A stretch of 64,000 bases of DNA, from positions 21,462 through 85,461 of the forward strand of contig QFQP01000032.1 of assembly GCA_003243425.1 (NCBI GenBank). The letters are read 5' to 3'. The notes beneath the pieces were generated by a model that made no database searches, was not told the DNA's origin, and was given only the letters and a program-made list of their open reading frames with translations. Source of the DNA: Archangium gephyra (lineage in GTDB: Bacteria; Myxococcota; Myxococcia; Myxococcales; Myxococcaceae). The translations under genes and the position numbers were made by a program. Of the stretch, positions 8,744-16,879 are shown in pieces (within the stretch, counting starts at the first letter, position 1; every line of letters starts with the position of its first letter).

Positions 8744-9709
8744 TCAGAACTGCCACGTCGCGGCGAACGCAGCTCCCTGGCCACGAACGGCGACGGGGCC
8801 CACGCCCATCAACCGCACGGGCAACCCGTTCTGACCGTACGCGTACTTCGTCGAGCGATGCTCCACGACCCAGCGCGCGGTGAGGTAGCCCATCATCGAA
8901 CCGACGACGACCTCCGAGGCGAAGTGTGAGTCGTCGACGACCAGCAGCGACGCGAGAATGCCGGCCGTGGCCAGCGACACCACCTTGACCCACACCGAGT
9001 CGTAATAGGTCGCGTACGTGCCGGCGATGGCGAACAACGTCGCGGAGTGACCCGACGGCGTGCCCGCGGGGAAGGTGATGCGCGTCGGGCCGTGGTACCG
9101 GCCCATGCCGTCGCTGCCCAGCGGCGCTTCACGCCCGGTCAGGAACTTCCCAAGCACGTGGTAGACCTGCGCCACCAGCACCGCTTCGGTGCCGAGCAGC
9201 GCGATCTCGGCGAGCGGGTGGTCTTTTTCGGCGAGGCCGGCAACGAGCCCGATGACCAGCGGAGCCACGATGGCGGTGGTGACGATCGCGAGGTCGGTGG
9301 GCTTGGTCCACACGTGGGGGCTCGTCATCGGCGACGGGCAGAAGGTCGAATCGAGCTCCGAGTAGTCGCAGTTCACGCCGCCGTACACGCGGTGGATCTC
9401 GCGCTGGAGCCGCACGTCAGGAGACACGCCGTCGAACGGAATGCTCATGACGATGGGCACCGCGGCGCCGACGCCGAAGGTCAGGTAGTCCGCGGGCTCC
9501 CAGCGCACCACGCTGGCGGGAATGGCCACGAGGTCGGCCAGCATGCGCACCACCATGTCGCGCAGAAAGGGCCCGAACTCCTGCCCCTTCTTGAAGCGCC
9601 AGTGGTCGCCGACGAACAGGCCTTTCGGAACGTTGGGCGTCGCCTCGTCGGGGTTGGGCACCTCGAACGGAGCAGCCGAAAGTGCGAGCGCGAAGACGAC
9701 GGAGAGCAC
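8744..9709 (-). CDS. PAP2-superfamily membrane protein
   Basis: 321 residues, GTG start three bases after the deformylase-like stop codon, so translation is probably coupled. It has a signal-like N-terminus (MLSVVFALALSAA) and several membrane segments. The PAP2 motifs are partial: KFLTGREAP, the well-kept GTPSGHSAT, and SHFASEVVVGS with the late His. The family dephosphorylates lipid phosphates or polyprenyl pyrophosphates at the membrane. Here the second Arg of motif 1 is Ala and the Asp after the late His is Glu, so the protein may be altered or inactive. It ends in GVGPVAVRGQGAAF, shared with its frameshifted paralogue downstream. Confidence 0.8.
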   Translation of the reverse strand: MLSVVFALALSAAPFEVPNPDEATPNVPKGLFVGDHWRFKKGQEFGPFLRDMVVRMLADLVAIPASVVRWEPADYLTFGVGAAVPIVMSIPFDGVSPDVRLQREIHRVYGGVNCDYSELDSTFCPSPMTSPHVWTKPTDLAIVTTAIVAPLVIGLVAGLAEKDHPLAEIALLGTEAVLVAQVYHVLGKFLTGREAPLGSDGMGRYHGPTRITFPAGTPSGHSATLFAIAGTYATYYDSVWVKVVSLATAGILASLLVVDDSHFASEVVVGSMMGYLTARWVVEHRSTKYAYGQNGLPVRLMGVGPVAVRGQGAAFAATWQF

Positions 9710-9712
9710 GTG

Positions 9713-10378
9713 TCACAAGCCCAGTTCGTGGCGCACCTGCGTGATGGGCTTGCCGCCGAAGCGGTCCTTCACCTGCGACATGGTGCCGAAGCTCCGCGTG
9801 TTCATGCGGTCGATGTAGAGCGTGCCGTCGAGGTGATCGACCTCGTGCTGGAGAATGCGCGCCGGCCAGCCCTTCACGCGCCAGGTCTGCTGGAGCCCGT
9901 GCTCGTCGAGGCCGCTGACCTCGACTTCGCGGAAGCGTTCGACGTAGCCCGCGAACCCCGCGACCGACAGACAGCCCTCGAAGAAGCCGACCTTCTCTTC
10001 GCCCACCGGCGTCAGCGTGGGGTTGATGAACACGCGCACCGCGACGGGCACCCGCTCCCGTTCGTCTCGCTCGAGCTGCGTCAGCCCCGAGAGCAGCTCG
10101 GCGCGGTCTTCGAGCACCAGCACGCGCCACGGCACGCCGAGCTGCGGGGCCGCGAGGCCAACGCCCGGCGCTTCACGCATGGTGTCGATCATCGTGGTGA
10201 TCAATTTCTGGAACTCGGGGGTGTTGATCTTCTCGACCGGCACGTCCTGCGCGCGGTTCCGCAGCACCGGGTTCCCGGCCTGCACGATGTGCAACGACTC
10301 CATGTGCTGGGCTCCCGAAACGGCGTTCTTCACGCAGCCAGTCATCACCAGCAGGCTCGTCAGCAAGGCGATTCGCAT
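9713..10378 (-). CDS. Peptide deformylase-like protein with possible lipoprotein signal
   Basis: All three deformylase motifs are present: GVGLAAPQLG, EGCLSV (metal Cys) and QHEVDHLDG (metal His residues, catalytic Glu). The enzyme removes the N-formyl group from new proteins in the cytoplasm. Two starts compete. ATG 10378 adds MRIALLTSLLVMTGCVKN, which looks like a lipoprotein signal but has no good ribosome site. ATG 10303 (MESLHIVQAGNPVLR) gives a standard deformylase N-terminus and has GGGAG about 8 bases upstream. The first would give 221 residues, the second 196. It heads a run with two PAP2-like genes, an unusual place for a housekeeping deformylase. Confidence 0.8.
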   Translation of the reverse strand: MRIALLTSLLVMTGCVKNAVSGAQHMESLHIVQAGNPVLRNRAQDVPVEKINTPEFQKLITTMIDTMREAPGVGLAAPQLGVPWRVLVLEDRAELLSGLTQLERDERERVPVAVRVFINPTLTPVGEEKVGFFEGCLSVAGFAGYVERFREVEVSGLDEHGLQQTWRVKGWPARILQHEVDHLDGTLYIDRMNTRSFGTMSQVKDRFGGKPITQVRHELGL

Positions 10379-10480
10379 TGGGGGCGGAAATTGATCCGGA
10401 ATCGAGACGGAAAACAGCGGTCTTTCTGTACGCGTCGTTGACGTTCCACCCACACATTCGAACCCGGTGGGGTCTCGAAA

Positions 10481-11896
10481 ATGGGCCATGCCGACCAACG
10501 TGACCCGCACGCCGCGCCGGTTGCTCCGCCCATGACGCCTTCGACGCCCGCGGTGCCGGCCAGGACCGTTCGTGAGGCCGAGAAGCTGCTCAAGAAGGCC
10601 GGCTTCAACGCGGGTGGCGTCGACGGCAAGGTCACGCCGGCGTTCACGAAGGCGGTGAAGGACTTCCAGCAGGCGTGGGGCGTCGCCGCGTCGGGCACCG
10701 TCGACACCAGGACGCTCGGGCTGCTGCGGCACACCGGCAAGCGCATCAACGCGCACCAGAAGGACGCGTACGTCTCGGTCGGCCAGCGTTCGGGGTCCAT
10801 CAAGACGCTCGAGCAGCGGCTCTCGCGGCTCGGCTACGACGTGGGCAAGGTCGACGGCACGTACTCGCGCGAGACCGCCGAGGCGGTGAAGAAGTTCAAG
10901 GCAGATCAAGGCCTCAAGGTCAGCGGCGCGCTCGCGAAGAAGAGCCGCGCGGTGCTCGCCCGGGAATTCAAGGGCGTGCAGCACGCGCCCGAGCGCCGCC
11001 GCATCAAGCCCACGAAAACGCAGAAGAAGCTCGACACGCAGACCGGCAAGGCCGCGGCGCGTGGCTTCGGTGAAGGCTCGAAGGGCGCGTCGGTGAAGAA
11101 CGTGCAGCGCCACCTGAAGGCGGCGGGGTTCAGCCCGGGCCGCGTGAACGGCAAGTTCGATGAGCGCACCGAGGGCGCGCTGAAGAACTTCCAGTTGAAG
11201 GCGGGCCTGCCGCGCACCGGCCGCGTCGACGCGCGCACGTGGAAGCAGTTGCAGAAGAGCTTCATTCTCAGCAGCACCAAGGCCTCGCCGGCGCAGGCTT
11301 TGAACGAGCGCAGCGGCGCGGTGAAGTCGACCGAGTCGTTGCTCAAGAAGGCCGGCTTCAAGCCCGGGAAGATCGACGGGCTGTTCTCGCGCAGCACCGA
11401 GAAGGCCGTGCTGGCGTTCGAGAAGAAGTACCACTTGAAGCGCGACGGGAAGCTCTCCTCGAGCGACTTGAAGAAGCTGAGCCAGGTCGCGAACACGACG
11501 AAGACCACGGCGAATGCGCGGCGGCTGGCGCGCAATGCGCGCTCGGTGGCGATGTCGATGGGCGGCTACAACTCACAGGGTCTGTGCGCGACCGGCGTGT
11601 CACGCGCGATCCTGAAGACCTACGGCGTGAAGGTGTGGGGCAACGGCAACCAGATCGACAACAACCTGCCGCGCTCGCACTTCAAGCAGGTGAAGATGCC
11701 GCTCTCGAAGGCGCTCAAGATCCCCGGCATCGTGTTGACCTGGGAGAAGACGTCGTCGCGGCTGGGGTCGATCTACGGGCACACCGCCATCACGCTGGGC
11801 GATGGCCACTCGTCGGCGAGCGACTTCATCGAGAGCAACACGCTGGCGGGTAACGCGAGCCGGCGCGGCCTGAAGATGTTCATTCCCATCAAGTGA
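10481..11896 (+). CDS. Protein with four peptidoglycan-binding modules and a Cys/His C-terminal domain
   Basis: 471 residues; ATG 10481, or a later ATG at MTPSTPAVPAR. Four PG_binding_1-type modules are visible near residues 28-85, 105-165, 195-260 and 280-335, each with the L(L/K)KAGF..G.VDGK...T..AVK.FQ pattern. The C-terminal 120 residues have NSQGLCATGVSRAIL and later YGHTAITLGDGH. A Cys followed far downstream by GHTA is typical of CHAP/NlpC-like peptidases or amidases, so this is probably a cell-wall hydrolase. No export signal is visible, which suggests a contact- or lysis-delivered lysin or another export route. It is followed by a good terminator. Confidence 0.7.
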   Translation: MGHADQRDPHAAPVAPPMTPSTPAVPARTVREAEKLLKKAGFNAGGVDGKVTPAFTKAVKDFQQAWGVAASGTVDTRTLGLLRHTGKRINAHQKDAYVSVGQRSGSIKTLEQRLSRLGYDVGKVDGTYSRETAEAVKKFKADQGLKVSGALAKKSRAVLAREFKGVQHAPERRRIKPTKTQKKLDTQTGKAAARGFGEGSKGASVKNVQRHLKAAGFSPGRVNGKFDERTEGALKNFQLKAGLPRTGRVDARTWKQLQKSFILSSTKASPAQALNERSGAVKSTESLLKKAGFKPGKIDGLFSRSTEKAVLAFEKKYHLKRDGKLSSSDLKKLSQVANTTKTTANARRLARNARSVAMSMGGYNSQGLCATGVSRAILKTYGVKVWGNGNQIDNNLPRSHFKQVKMPLSKALKIPGIVLTWEKTSSRLGSIYGHTAITLGDGHSSASDFIESNTLAGNASRRGLKMFIPIK

Positions 11897-11903
11897 CACG
11901 TTG

Positions 11904-11924
11904 AGCTCGCGGGCCGGGCTTTTT
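11904..11924 (+). terminator. Rho-independent terminator after the peptidoglycan-binding gene
   Basis: AGCTCG pairs with CGGGCT (one G-T pair) around a five-base loop and is followed directly by five T. It lies 8 bases after the stop codon at 11896. Confidence 0.6.
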
Positions 11925-11937
11925 GCAGCACTCGCGG

Positions 11938-12774
11938 TCACACCCGCGCGAGCTTGTCGGGGTTGTGCGTCGAGCGGATGGCGTGAATGCGCTCACCGTC
12001 GGTCTCGAGCTGAATCGCCGCGAAGGTCTTGCCGCCGAGCGTGACCACCACCGCGGGCCAGCCATTGAGCTCGACGAGGGACCACGCGAAGTCTGGCGGG
12101 CGCATGCGCGTCATGTTGGCCCACAGGCGCAGCACTTCGTCGCGACCCTGCAGCGGGCGACGCGCCGCGGTCGCCTTGCCACCACCGTCTGAATCGCTGC
12201 GCACGTTCTCGTGCAGCAGCTCGGTGAGCCTCGCAGCATCGCCGGCATCGACGGCCTTGATGAACGCCTCGACCAGCGACCGGTGCGCCTCTCTCGACGG
12301 AGCAAACCGCGGCCGGTGCGCGGCCACGGCCTTCCGCGCGCGCTCGAGCAGCTTCCGACACGCGGCGGGTGACCTGCCCAGCACCTTCGCCGCGTCGTCA
12401 TGGTCGTAATCGAACACTTCGTGGAGCAGGAACACGGCACGCTCGGCGGGCGACAACGTCTCCAGCACCAGCAGAAACGCGAGCGAGATCCGCTCCGAGA
12501 CCTCGAGCTTCGAGTCGGCAGCGTCGACCCGGGTGTGCAGCGGTTCCGGCAGCCACGGGCCGACGTACGTGGTGCGCTGCACGCTGGCGGACTTCAGGCG
12601 ATCCAGGCTCAGGCGCGTCACCATCGTCGACAGAAACGCCTTCGGTGACGCCACCGACGCCTGCTCCGTCGCGGCCCAACGTTCGAACGCGTCTTGCACG
12701 AGCTCTTCGGCTTCCGCGGCTGAACCGAGCATGCGGTAGGCGATGTCGAACAGCTGCGGTCTCAACTCGTTCAT
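11938..12774 (-). CDS. ECF sigma factor of the ECF41 (SigJ-like) type
   Basis: 278 residues from the ATG at 12774. Region 2 is at about residues 5-70 (LFDIAYRMLGSAAEAEELVQ) and region 4 at about 105-165 (LETLSPAERAVFLLHEVFDY, then a helix-turn-helix with AAKVLGRSPAACRKLLERAR). A C-terminal SnoaL-like extension (about 170-278) ends in HNPDKLARV. This extension, instead of a separate anti-sigma factor, defines the ECF41 group and is known to control activity. ATG overlaps the stop of the upstream oxidoreductase gene (ATGA), so the two are coupled. A matching ECF41-type promoter lies in front of the pair, implying autoregulation. Confidence 0.88.
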   Translation of the reverse strand: MNELRPQLFDIAYRMLGSAAEAEELVQDAFERWAATEQASVASPKAFLSTMVTRLSLDRLKSASVQRTTYVGPWLPEPLHTRVDAADSKLEVSERISLAFLLVLETLSPAERAVFLLHEVFDYDHDDAAKVLGRSPAACRKLLERARKAVAAHRPRFAPSREAHRSLVEAFIKAVDAGDAARLTELLHENVRSDSDGGGKATAARRPLQGRDEVLRLWANMTRMRPPDFAWSLVELNGWPAVVVTLGGKTFAAIQLETDGERIHAIRSTHNPDKLARV

Positions 12775-13895
12775 GCGGTGGCCTTCGAGGGCAGCGACGG
12801 CGGCTGCCTGGGTTTGAACGCGGCGTAGTTCGACAGGCCGTTCTTCTCGAGCCACAGGCTCCAGAGGGTGAAGCGGCAGATGAGCTCTTTGACGAACGCA
12901 CCGACGCGGCCGCGGATGACCGCCCCCTGGAGCGAGCCGTCTTCGCGCGCGAGCTGCACGAAGCCTTCACGCCGGCCGAGGCTCACGCAGTAGCCGGCCG
13001 CGAAGTAGTCGAACGGTTGGAGCGGCGCGCCCTTCTGCACGCGGAGCAGATTGTCGACCGCGCTCGCCGCCGCCGGCGCCGCGGCTTTGCACCCCATCGG
13101 CACCGGGTAGCGGCCGTCGACCTCGGCCGCATCTCCGATGACCCACACCTCGGGCGTGGCGCGCTGGAAGGCGTCGACCTTCACGCGGCCCTGCGCGTTG
13201 AGCGGCAGCTCGAGGCCCGCGGGCAGCGGCGAGGCGCGGAAGCCGGCGGTCCACATGCAGGCGTCGAAGGGAATCGGACCGCTCGCGGTGTGAAGCACGT
13301 GGGCTTCGACCCGTTCGACGGCGGTGTGCTCGCGGCACGCCACGCCCAGCCGCTGCAGCACGGTACGGGTGTACGTCTGCGCGGCCGGCGAGAACCCGGT
13401 CATGAAGCCGCCGCGGCTCACCAACATCACCTCGCGCGCGGGCGACGCTTCCTTCAGTTCCGTGGCGAGCTCGATGGCGGTGAGCCCGCCGCCCACGATG
13501 ACGACCGAGCCGGTCTTCGGCAGCGCTCCGAAACGCTCCACGGTGAGCGCGTGCTGCGCGACCCCGGGAAACGAGGTGTCGGTCATCGACCCGGTGGCCA
13601 GCACCAACGCGTCGTACGGAAGGCGTTGGTCGCCCGCGAAGACCTCGCGCTTCACGGTGTCGACCCGGTCCACGCGGCGCTCCACGAACTTCACGCGCGT
13701 ACCTTCGAGCCACCTGGCGATGACGTGCCGCCTCGGCCCGCGACCGGCGGCGTCTTCGTGGAGACGAATGCGCTCCACGAACGTGCCGGAAGGATTGAGC
13801 AAGGTGATGGAGGTCGACGGCCCTGCCTTCCGGGAGAGCCGGAGCGCCGCCGTGAGGCCTGCGTAACCCGCGCCGATGATGACGATGTGGTTCAT
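12771..13895 (-). CDS. FAD-dependent pyridine nucleotide oxidoreductase (NDH-2-like)
   Basis: 374 residues from MNHIVIIGAGYAGLTAALRL. The first dinucleotide fold (GAGYAG) binds FAD, a second (VVIVGGGLTAIELATEL, about residue 150) binds NAD(P)H, and VWVIGDAAEVDGRYPV is the second FAD-contact motif. It resembles type II NADH dehydrogenases and AIF-like flavoproteins, but there is no clear membrane anchor. It is first in the operon with the ECF41 sigma factor; ECF41 operons usually pair the sigma factor with an oxidoreductase, decarboxylase or epimerase, consistent with redox stress. The ATG lies only about 8 bases beyond the predicted -10 element, so translation may be leaderless. Confidence 0.85.
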   Translation of the reverse strand: MNHIVIIGAGYAGLTAALRLSRKAGPSTSITLLNPSGTFVERIRLHEDAAGRGPRRHVIARWLEGTRVKFVERRVDRVDTVKREVFAGDQRLPYDALVLATGSMTDTSFPGVAQHALTVERFGALPKTGSVVIVGGGLTAIELATELKEASPAREVMLVSRGGFMTGFSPAAQTYTRTVLQRLGVACREHTAVERVEAHVLHTASGPIPFDACMWTAGFRASPLPAGLELPLNAQGRVKVDAFQRATPEVWVIGDAAEVDGRYPVPMGCKAAAPAAASAVDNLLRVQKGAPLQPFDYFAAGYCVSLGRREGFVQLAREDGSLQGAVIRGRVGAFVKELICRFTLWSLWLEKNGLSNYAAFKPRQPPSLPSKATA

Positions 13896-13903
13896 GCCTG
13901 AAA

Positions 13904-13930
13904 GACGAACCAGGCATTTTCCGTGTGACA
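13904..13930 (-). promoter_or_regulatory. ECF41-type promoter upstream of the oxidoreductase-sigma operon
   Basis: On the minus strand, TGTCACA (13930-13924) is followed after exactly 16 bases by CGTC (13907-13904). These are the -35 and -10 elements described for ECF41 sigma factors. The element lies directly in front of the operon that encodes an ECF41 factor, so it is very likely autoregulated. Transcription would begin within a few bases of the ATG at 13895. Confidence 0.7.
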
Positions 13931-14027
13931 GCGTCGGCGAGTGAAACACAGAGCCCGGCGGGCGAGCCGGCCGTCACACTCACATGTCGGACCTCCCTGC
14001 TATGGGTCTTCCCGGGCGGAGGGCGGG

Positions 14028-14929
14028 ATGGACGAGCGGATCGTCAGGTGTCTCAAGGTGGCTTCGGCGCAACGGGGCGTGCTTCGGCGCGACCAGGCGC
14101 AACGGGAAGGCGCGAGCCGGCAGCAGATTCATCGCCAGCTGAAGTGCGGCCATTGGAAACGCGTGCACGCCGGCGTGTACCGCGTGGTGAGCGCTCCCCA
14201 ATCGTGGGAGCAGAGGCTCGAAGCTGCATCGCTCTGGGCGACGCGCGGCTACGCCTTCTCGCACCGCGCGGCAGCCGAGCTCTGGGGTTTCAGCCGGTTC
14301 AAGAAACAGCGTGTGGAGCTGACGGTCTGCCGGCGGCAGCGCGCGCCCGAAGGCGTCGCCGTGCACTTCACCGAACACCTCAATCACCGTGAAGTCACCC
14401 AGCGGCACGGCTTCGCCGTCACCACCGCTGCGCGCACGCTGCTCGACCTCTCGGCCGAGACCAGCGAGCCGGTTCTGCGCGCGAGCGTCGATCAGGCCCT
14501 GCGCTGCAGGTGGACGACGCTCGAAGAGCTGGAGTCGGTCGTCGAGCGCAACCGAGGTCATCGCGGCGTCGAGCTGCTGCGCACTCTCGTGAACGAATTC
14601 GCCGGGGGCGACGGGCCCACCGAGAGTGAGCTCGAGGCGCGCGTGCTGGAGGTCGTCGACGCCGCGGGTCTGCCCCGGCCGCAGAAGCAATGCCCGGTCT
14701 TCGCGGGCGGTCGCCTGCGCCGCCTCGACTTCAAGTTCCACGGGACCCACGTGGTCATCGAGGCCGACGGCTACGAGCACCACTCGGGCATCGCCGATTT
14801 CGAACGTGACCGCGCGCGGAGGAACGCCCTGCTCGCCCGCGGCTACCTCGTGCTCCAGTGGACCTGGCGCGCCCTCGAGACCGGCCCGAGCAGCTGCTGC
14901 AGGAGCTGCTGCGCGTGCTCACCCGGTGA
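14028..14929 (+). pseudogene. DUF559-type protein with AbiEi-like N-terminus, frameshifted near its end
   Basis: Starts at the ATG of MDERIVRCLKVASAQRG with GGAGGGCGGG just upstream. The N-terminal 100 residues resemble the winged-helix/AbiEi-like part found in these proteins (HWKRVHAGVYRVV, FSHRAAAELWG). The C-terminal 110 residues are a DUF559, Vsr-like PD-(D/E)xK domain (LRRLDFKFHG, VVIEADGYEHH, RRNALLARGYLVLQWTWRAL). After WRAL the frame loses sense; shifting by one base near 14876 restores DRPEQLLQELLRVLTR and a stop at 14927, giving about 300 residues. Such orphan proteins are common in Actinobacteria and Myxococcota; no nuclease role is proven. It overlaps the convergent nitronate monooxygenase gene by 11 bases. 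Confidence 0.7.
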
Positions 14930-15812
14930 GCTTCGCGAACGCGTCGTGCGCCTCGCGCGCGAGGTCTTCGACGATCTCACCGATGGGCTTGATGCCGTGA
15001 ATCTGCGCCACGCCCTGGCCCGCGCTCCAGATGTCCTTCCAGCGCTTGGCGCCTTCGGGCGAGCGGTCAGGCGTGAAGTTCTCGGGCACCGTGGCCTTGA
15101 GGAAGTTCGCGTGAATTCCAGAGACGGCGTCGGTGTACACGACGTCTTCCGGGCCCGCGGCGACCACCATCTGCTTGTACCCGTCGGAAGCCGCACACTC
15201 GGTCGACGCGATGAAGCGCGTGCCGATGTAACAGAGCTCCGCGCCCAGGCTCAGCGAGGCCACCACCTGCCGGCCATCGCTGATGCAGCCCGCCGCGAGA
15301 ATGGGCACCTTCAGCTCTTCGGCGAGCCACGGCACCAGCACGTACGGAGAAATGCGGCCCGCGTGCCCACCGGCCCCGGCAGCCACCGCGATGATGGCGT
15401 CGACACCGGCAGCCACGGCCTTCTTTCCGTGCGCGAGCGAGATGACGTCGTGGAACACCAGCCGCCCGTGCTCGTGCGCCTTCTTCGCCACGTGCGTGGG
15501 GTTGCCGTAGCTGGTGACGATGACCGGCACGCCGAACTCGATGCACGCCGCGAGGTCGGCTTCGACGCGCTCGGGCGGCGTGAGCCCGATGGTGACGTTG
15601 ATGCCGATGGGCTTGTCGGTGCGTTGACGGAGCCACGCGAGGTCTTCGCGGAACTTCTCGGGCGTGCGCGCGTTGAGCGACGGCATGCAGCCGAGAATTC
15701 CGGCCTCGGCGCAGGCCAGCAGCATCTCCTTGTTGGAGATGAGGAACATCGGAGCTGCGACGAACGGGTACTTGAGGCCCAGCTTCTTCGAGAGCGCGGT
15801 TTCGAGCTTCAT
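14919..15812 (-). CDS. Nitronate monooxygenase-family flavoprotein (NMO/2-nitropropane dioxygenase-like)
   Basis: 297 residues with a TIM-barrel pattern. It begins MKLETALSKKLGLKYPFVAAPMF, as the family usually does, and contains AAGAGGHAG (flavin phosphate loop with the active-site His), VPILAAGCISDG and ELCYIGTRFIAS. The family oxidises alkyl nitronates, and some members act on enoyl-ACP or other substrates. It lies 14 bases downstream of a minus-strand hypothetical gene and is probably transcribed with it. Confidence 0.85.
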   Translation of the reverse strand: MKLETALSKKLGLKYPFVAAPMFLISNKEMLLACAEAGILGCMPSLNARTPEKFREDLAWLRQRTDKPIGINVTIGLTPPERVEADLAACIEFGVPVIVTSYGNPTHVAKKAHEHGRLVFHDVISLAHGKKAVAAGVDAIIAVAAGAGGHAGRISPYVLVPWLAEELKVPILAAGCISDGRQVVASLSLGAELCYIGTRFIASTECAASDGYKQMVVAAGPEDVVYTDAVSGIHANFLKATVPENFTPDRSPEGAKRWKDIWSAGQGVAQIHGIKPIGEIVEDLAREAHDAFAKLTG

Positions 15813-15826
15813 GAACCGCGAACTAA

Positions 15827-16306
15827 TCAGATGCGCGGCGCAGGCACTTCGATGAACGCGCGCAGCTCTTCGATGAGGTGCACGTTGCCGCGCAGCTCCG
15901 CGGTCTGCCCGTTGGCCGACTGCAGCTTCTTCACCGCGTCTTCGAGGGTAGAGGCCGACTCCATCGGGATGGGGTTCACGAGCGAGAACGCCGCGAGGAA
16001 CGTGCGCACCACGATGCCCGAGAAGCCCCGCGCCAGCACCAGCACCACGTTCGCGCGCACGTGCGACTTGAAGCGCTGCGCGAGCTCGTCACCACGCTCC
16101 TTCACGCCGGGCGGCGCGTTCTTGGGGGCACCGGTGAAGACCATGAGAACCGACACGCTCTTGTGCGCGTCGATGAGCGCCTGCTGCGCCCTGGCGAGCT
16201 GCTCGAGCGCCTCGAGCGTCGAGCTGTCGTGCCAGACCGAAACCAGCAGCGAGTCGATGGTACCGATGCGGACGACGGGCGATTCCGAGACGATGCTCAC
16301 GGGCAT
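15827..16306 (-). CDS. Hypothetical protein, possibly STAS/SpoIIAA-like
   Basis: 159 residues using the ATG of MPVSIVSESPVVRIG (16306). Alternating strands and helices with hydrophobic strands such as VSVLMVFTGAP and NVVLVLARGFSGIVVR suggest a small alpha/beta fold; proteins of this sort recur in myxobacteria. No catalytic motif is visible. It lies 14 bases before the nitronate monooxygenase-like gene in the same direction and is divergent from the Gre-factor gene, with the palindrome GACAGCTGTC at 16359-16368 in the gap between them. Confidence 0.55.
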   Translation of the reverse strand: MPVSIVSESPVVRIGTIDSLLVSVWHDSSTLEALEQLARAQQALIDAHKSVSVLMVFTGAPKNAPPGVKERGDELAQRFKSHVRANVVLVLARGFSGIVVRTFLAAFSLVNPIPMESASTLEDAVKKLQSANGQTAELRGNVHLIEELRAFIEVPAPRI

Positions 16307-16397
16307 GGCTGCGTGCAGTGTCGCCGTGAGGCACGGCGACGCGCACGACAATCCGGGTGACAGCTGTCCATGAGACGGTCATTACAATCATCGAGTC

Positions 16398-16868
16398 ATG
16401 TCGAAAGCCTTCACCAGCGAAGAGACGCCCGACGAAGCGGTGCTCGGCAGGAACGTGCAGCGCGCGGCGCGTGGCGCTGAGCGCCCGATGACCGCCGAGG
16501 GCTATCGGGCCCTGTTCACGGAGCAGACGAAGCTGCGTGAAGAGCGCTCCGCCACCGACGACCCGCAGCAACGCGCTGCCATCGACCACAAGCTGACGCT
16601 GCTGCAGGCGACCATCGAGAGCGTGCGTGTGGTCGACACCCCGCCACCCGACGGAACGGTGCGCTTCGGAAGTCTGGTGACCCTGGCGTGGGACGATGGG
16701 CGCACGCAGCAGCTGCGACTGGTAGGCCCGGACGAAGCGAACGGCGCCGAGAAGCTGAGCGTGGAGGCGCCGCTGGCGCGCGTGCTGCTCGAGCAGAAAC
16801 AGGGCGATGAAGTCGAGCTGGTCAAGCCGCGTGGCGTGTCGAGCGCGACGATTCTCAAGGTGCAATAA
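16398..16868 (+). CDS. GreA/GreB-family transcript cleavage factor
   Basis: 156 residues. An N-terminal charged helical part (about 1-75) is followed by the C-terminal FKBP-like Gre domain: VRFGSLVTLAWDDG, LRLVGPDEAN and SVEAPLARVLLEQKQGDEVE. This closely follows the G..V.....G....Y.IVG..EA......S..SPLG.AL pattern of Gre factors. Gre proteins enter the RNA polymerase channel and rescue backtracked complexes. The N-terminal coiled coil looks shorter and less typical than in GreA, so a specialised regulator of polymerase is also possible. Confidence 0.75.
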   Translation: MSKAFTSEETPDEAVLGRNVQRAARGAERPMTAEGYRALFTEQTKLREERSATDDPQQRAAIDHKLTLLQATIESVRVVDTPPPDGTVRFGSLVTLAWDDGRTQQLRLVGPDEANGAEKLSVEAPLARVLLEQKQGDEVELVKPRGVSSATILKVQ

Positions 16869-16879
16869 GCGAGGCCGTC

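Noticed and set aside
11216..13901. Plus-strand frames opposite the sigma factor and flavoprotein genes
   Set aside because: Both minus-strand proteins have clear motifs and coupled starts; the plus frames are Arg-rich shadows.
16359..16368. Palindrome GACAGCTGTC between the hypothetical gene and the Gre-like gene
   Set aside because: Only 10 bases long and without a candidate regulator nearby; too weak to list as a site.
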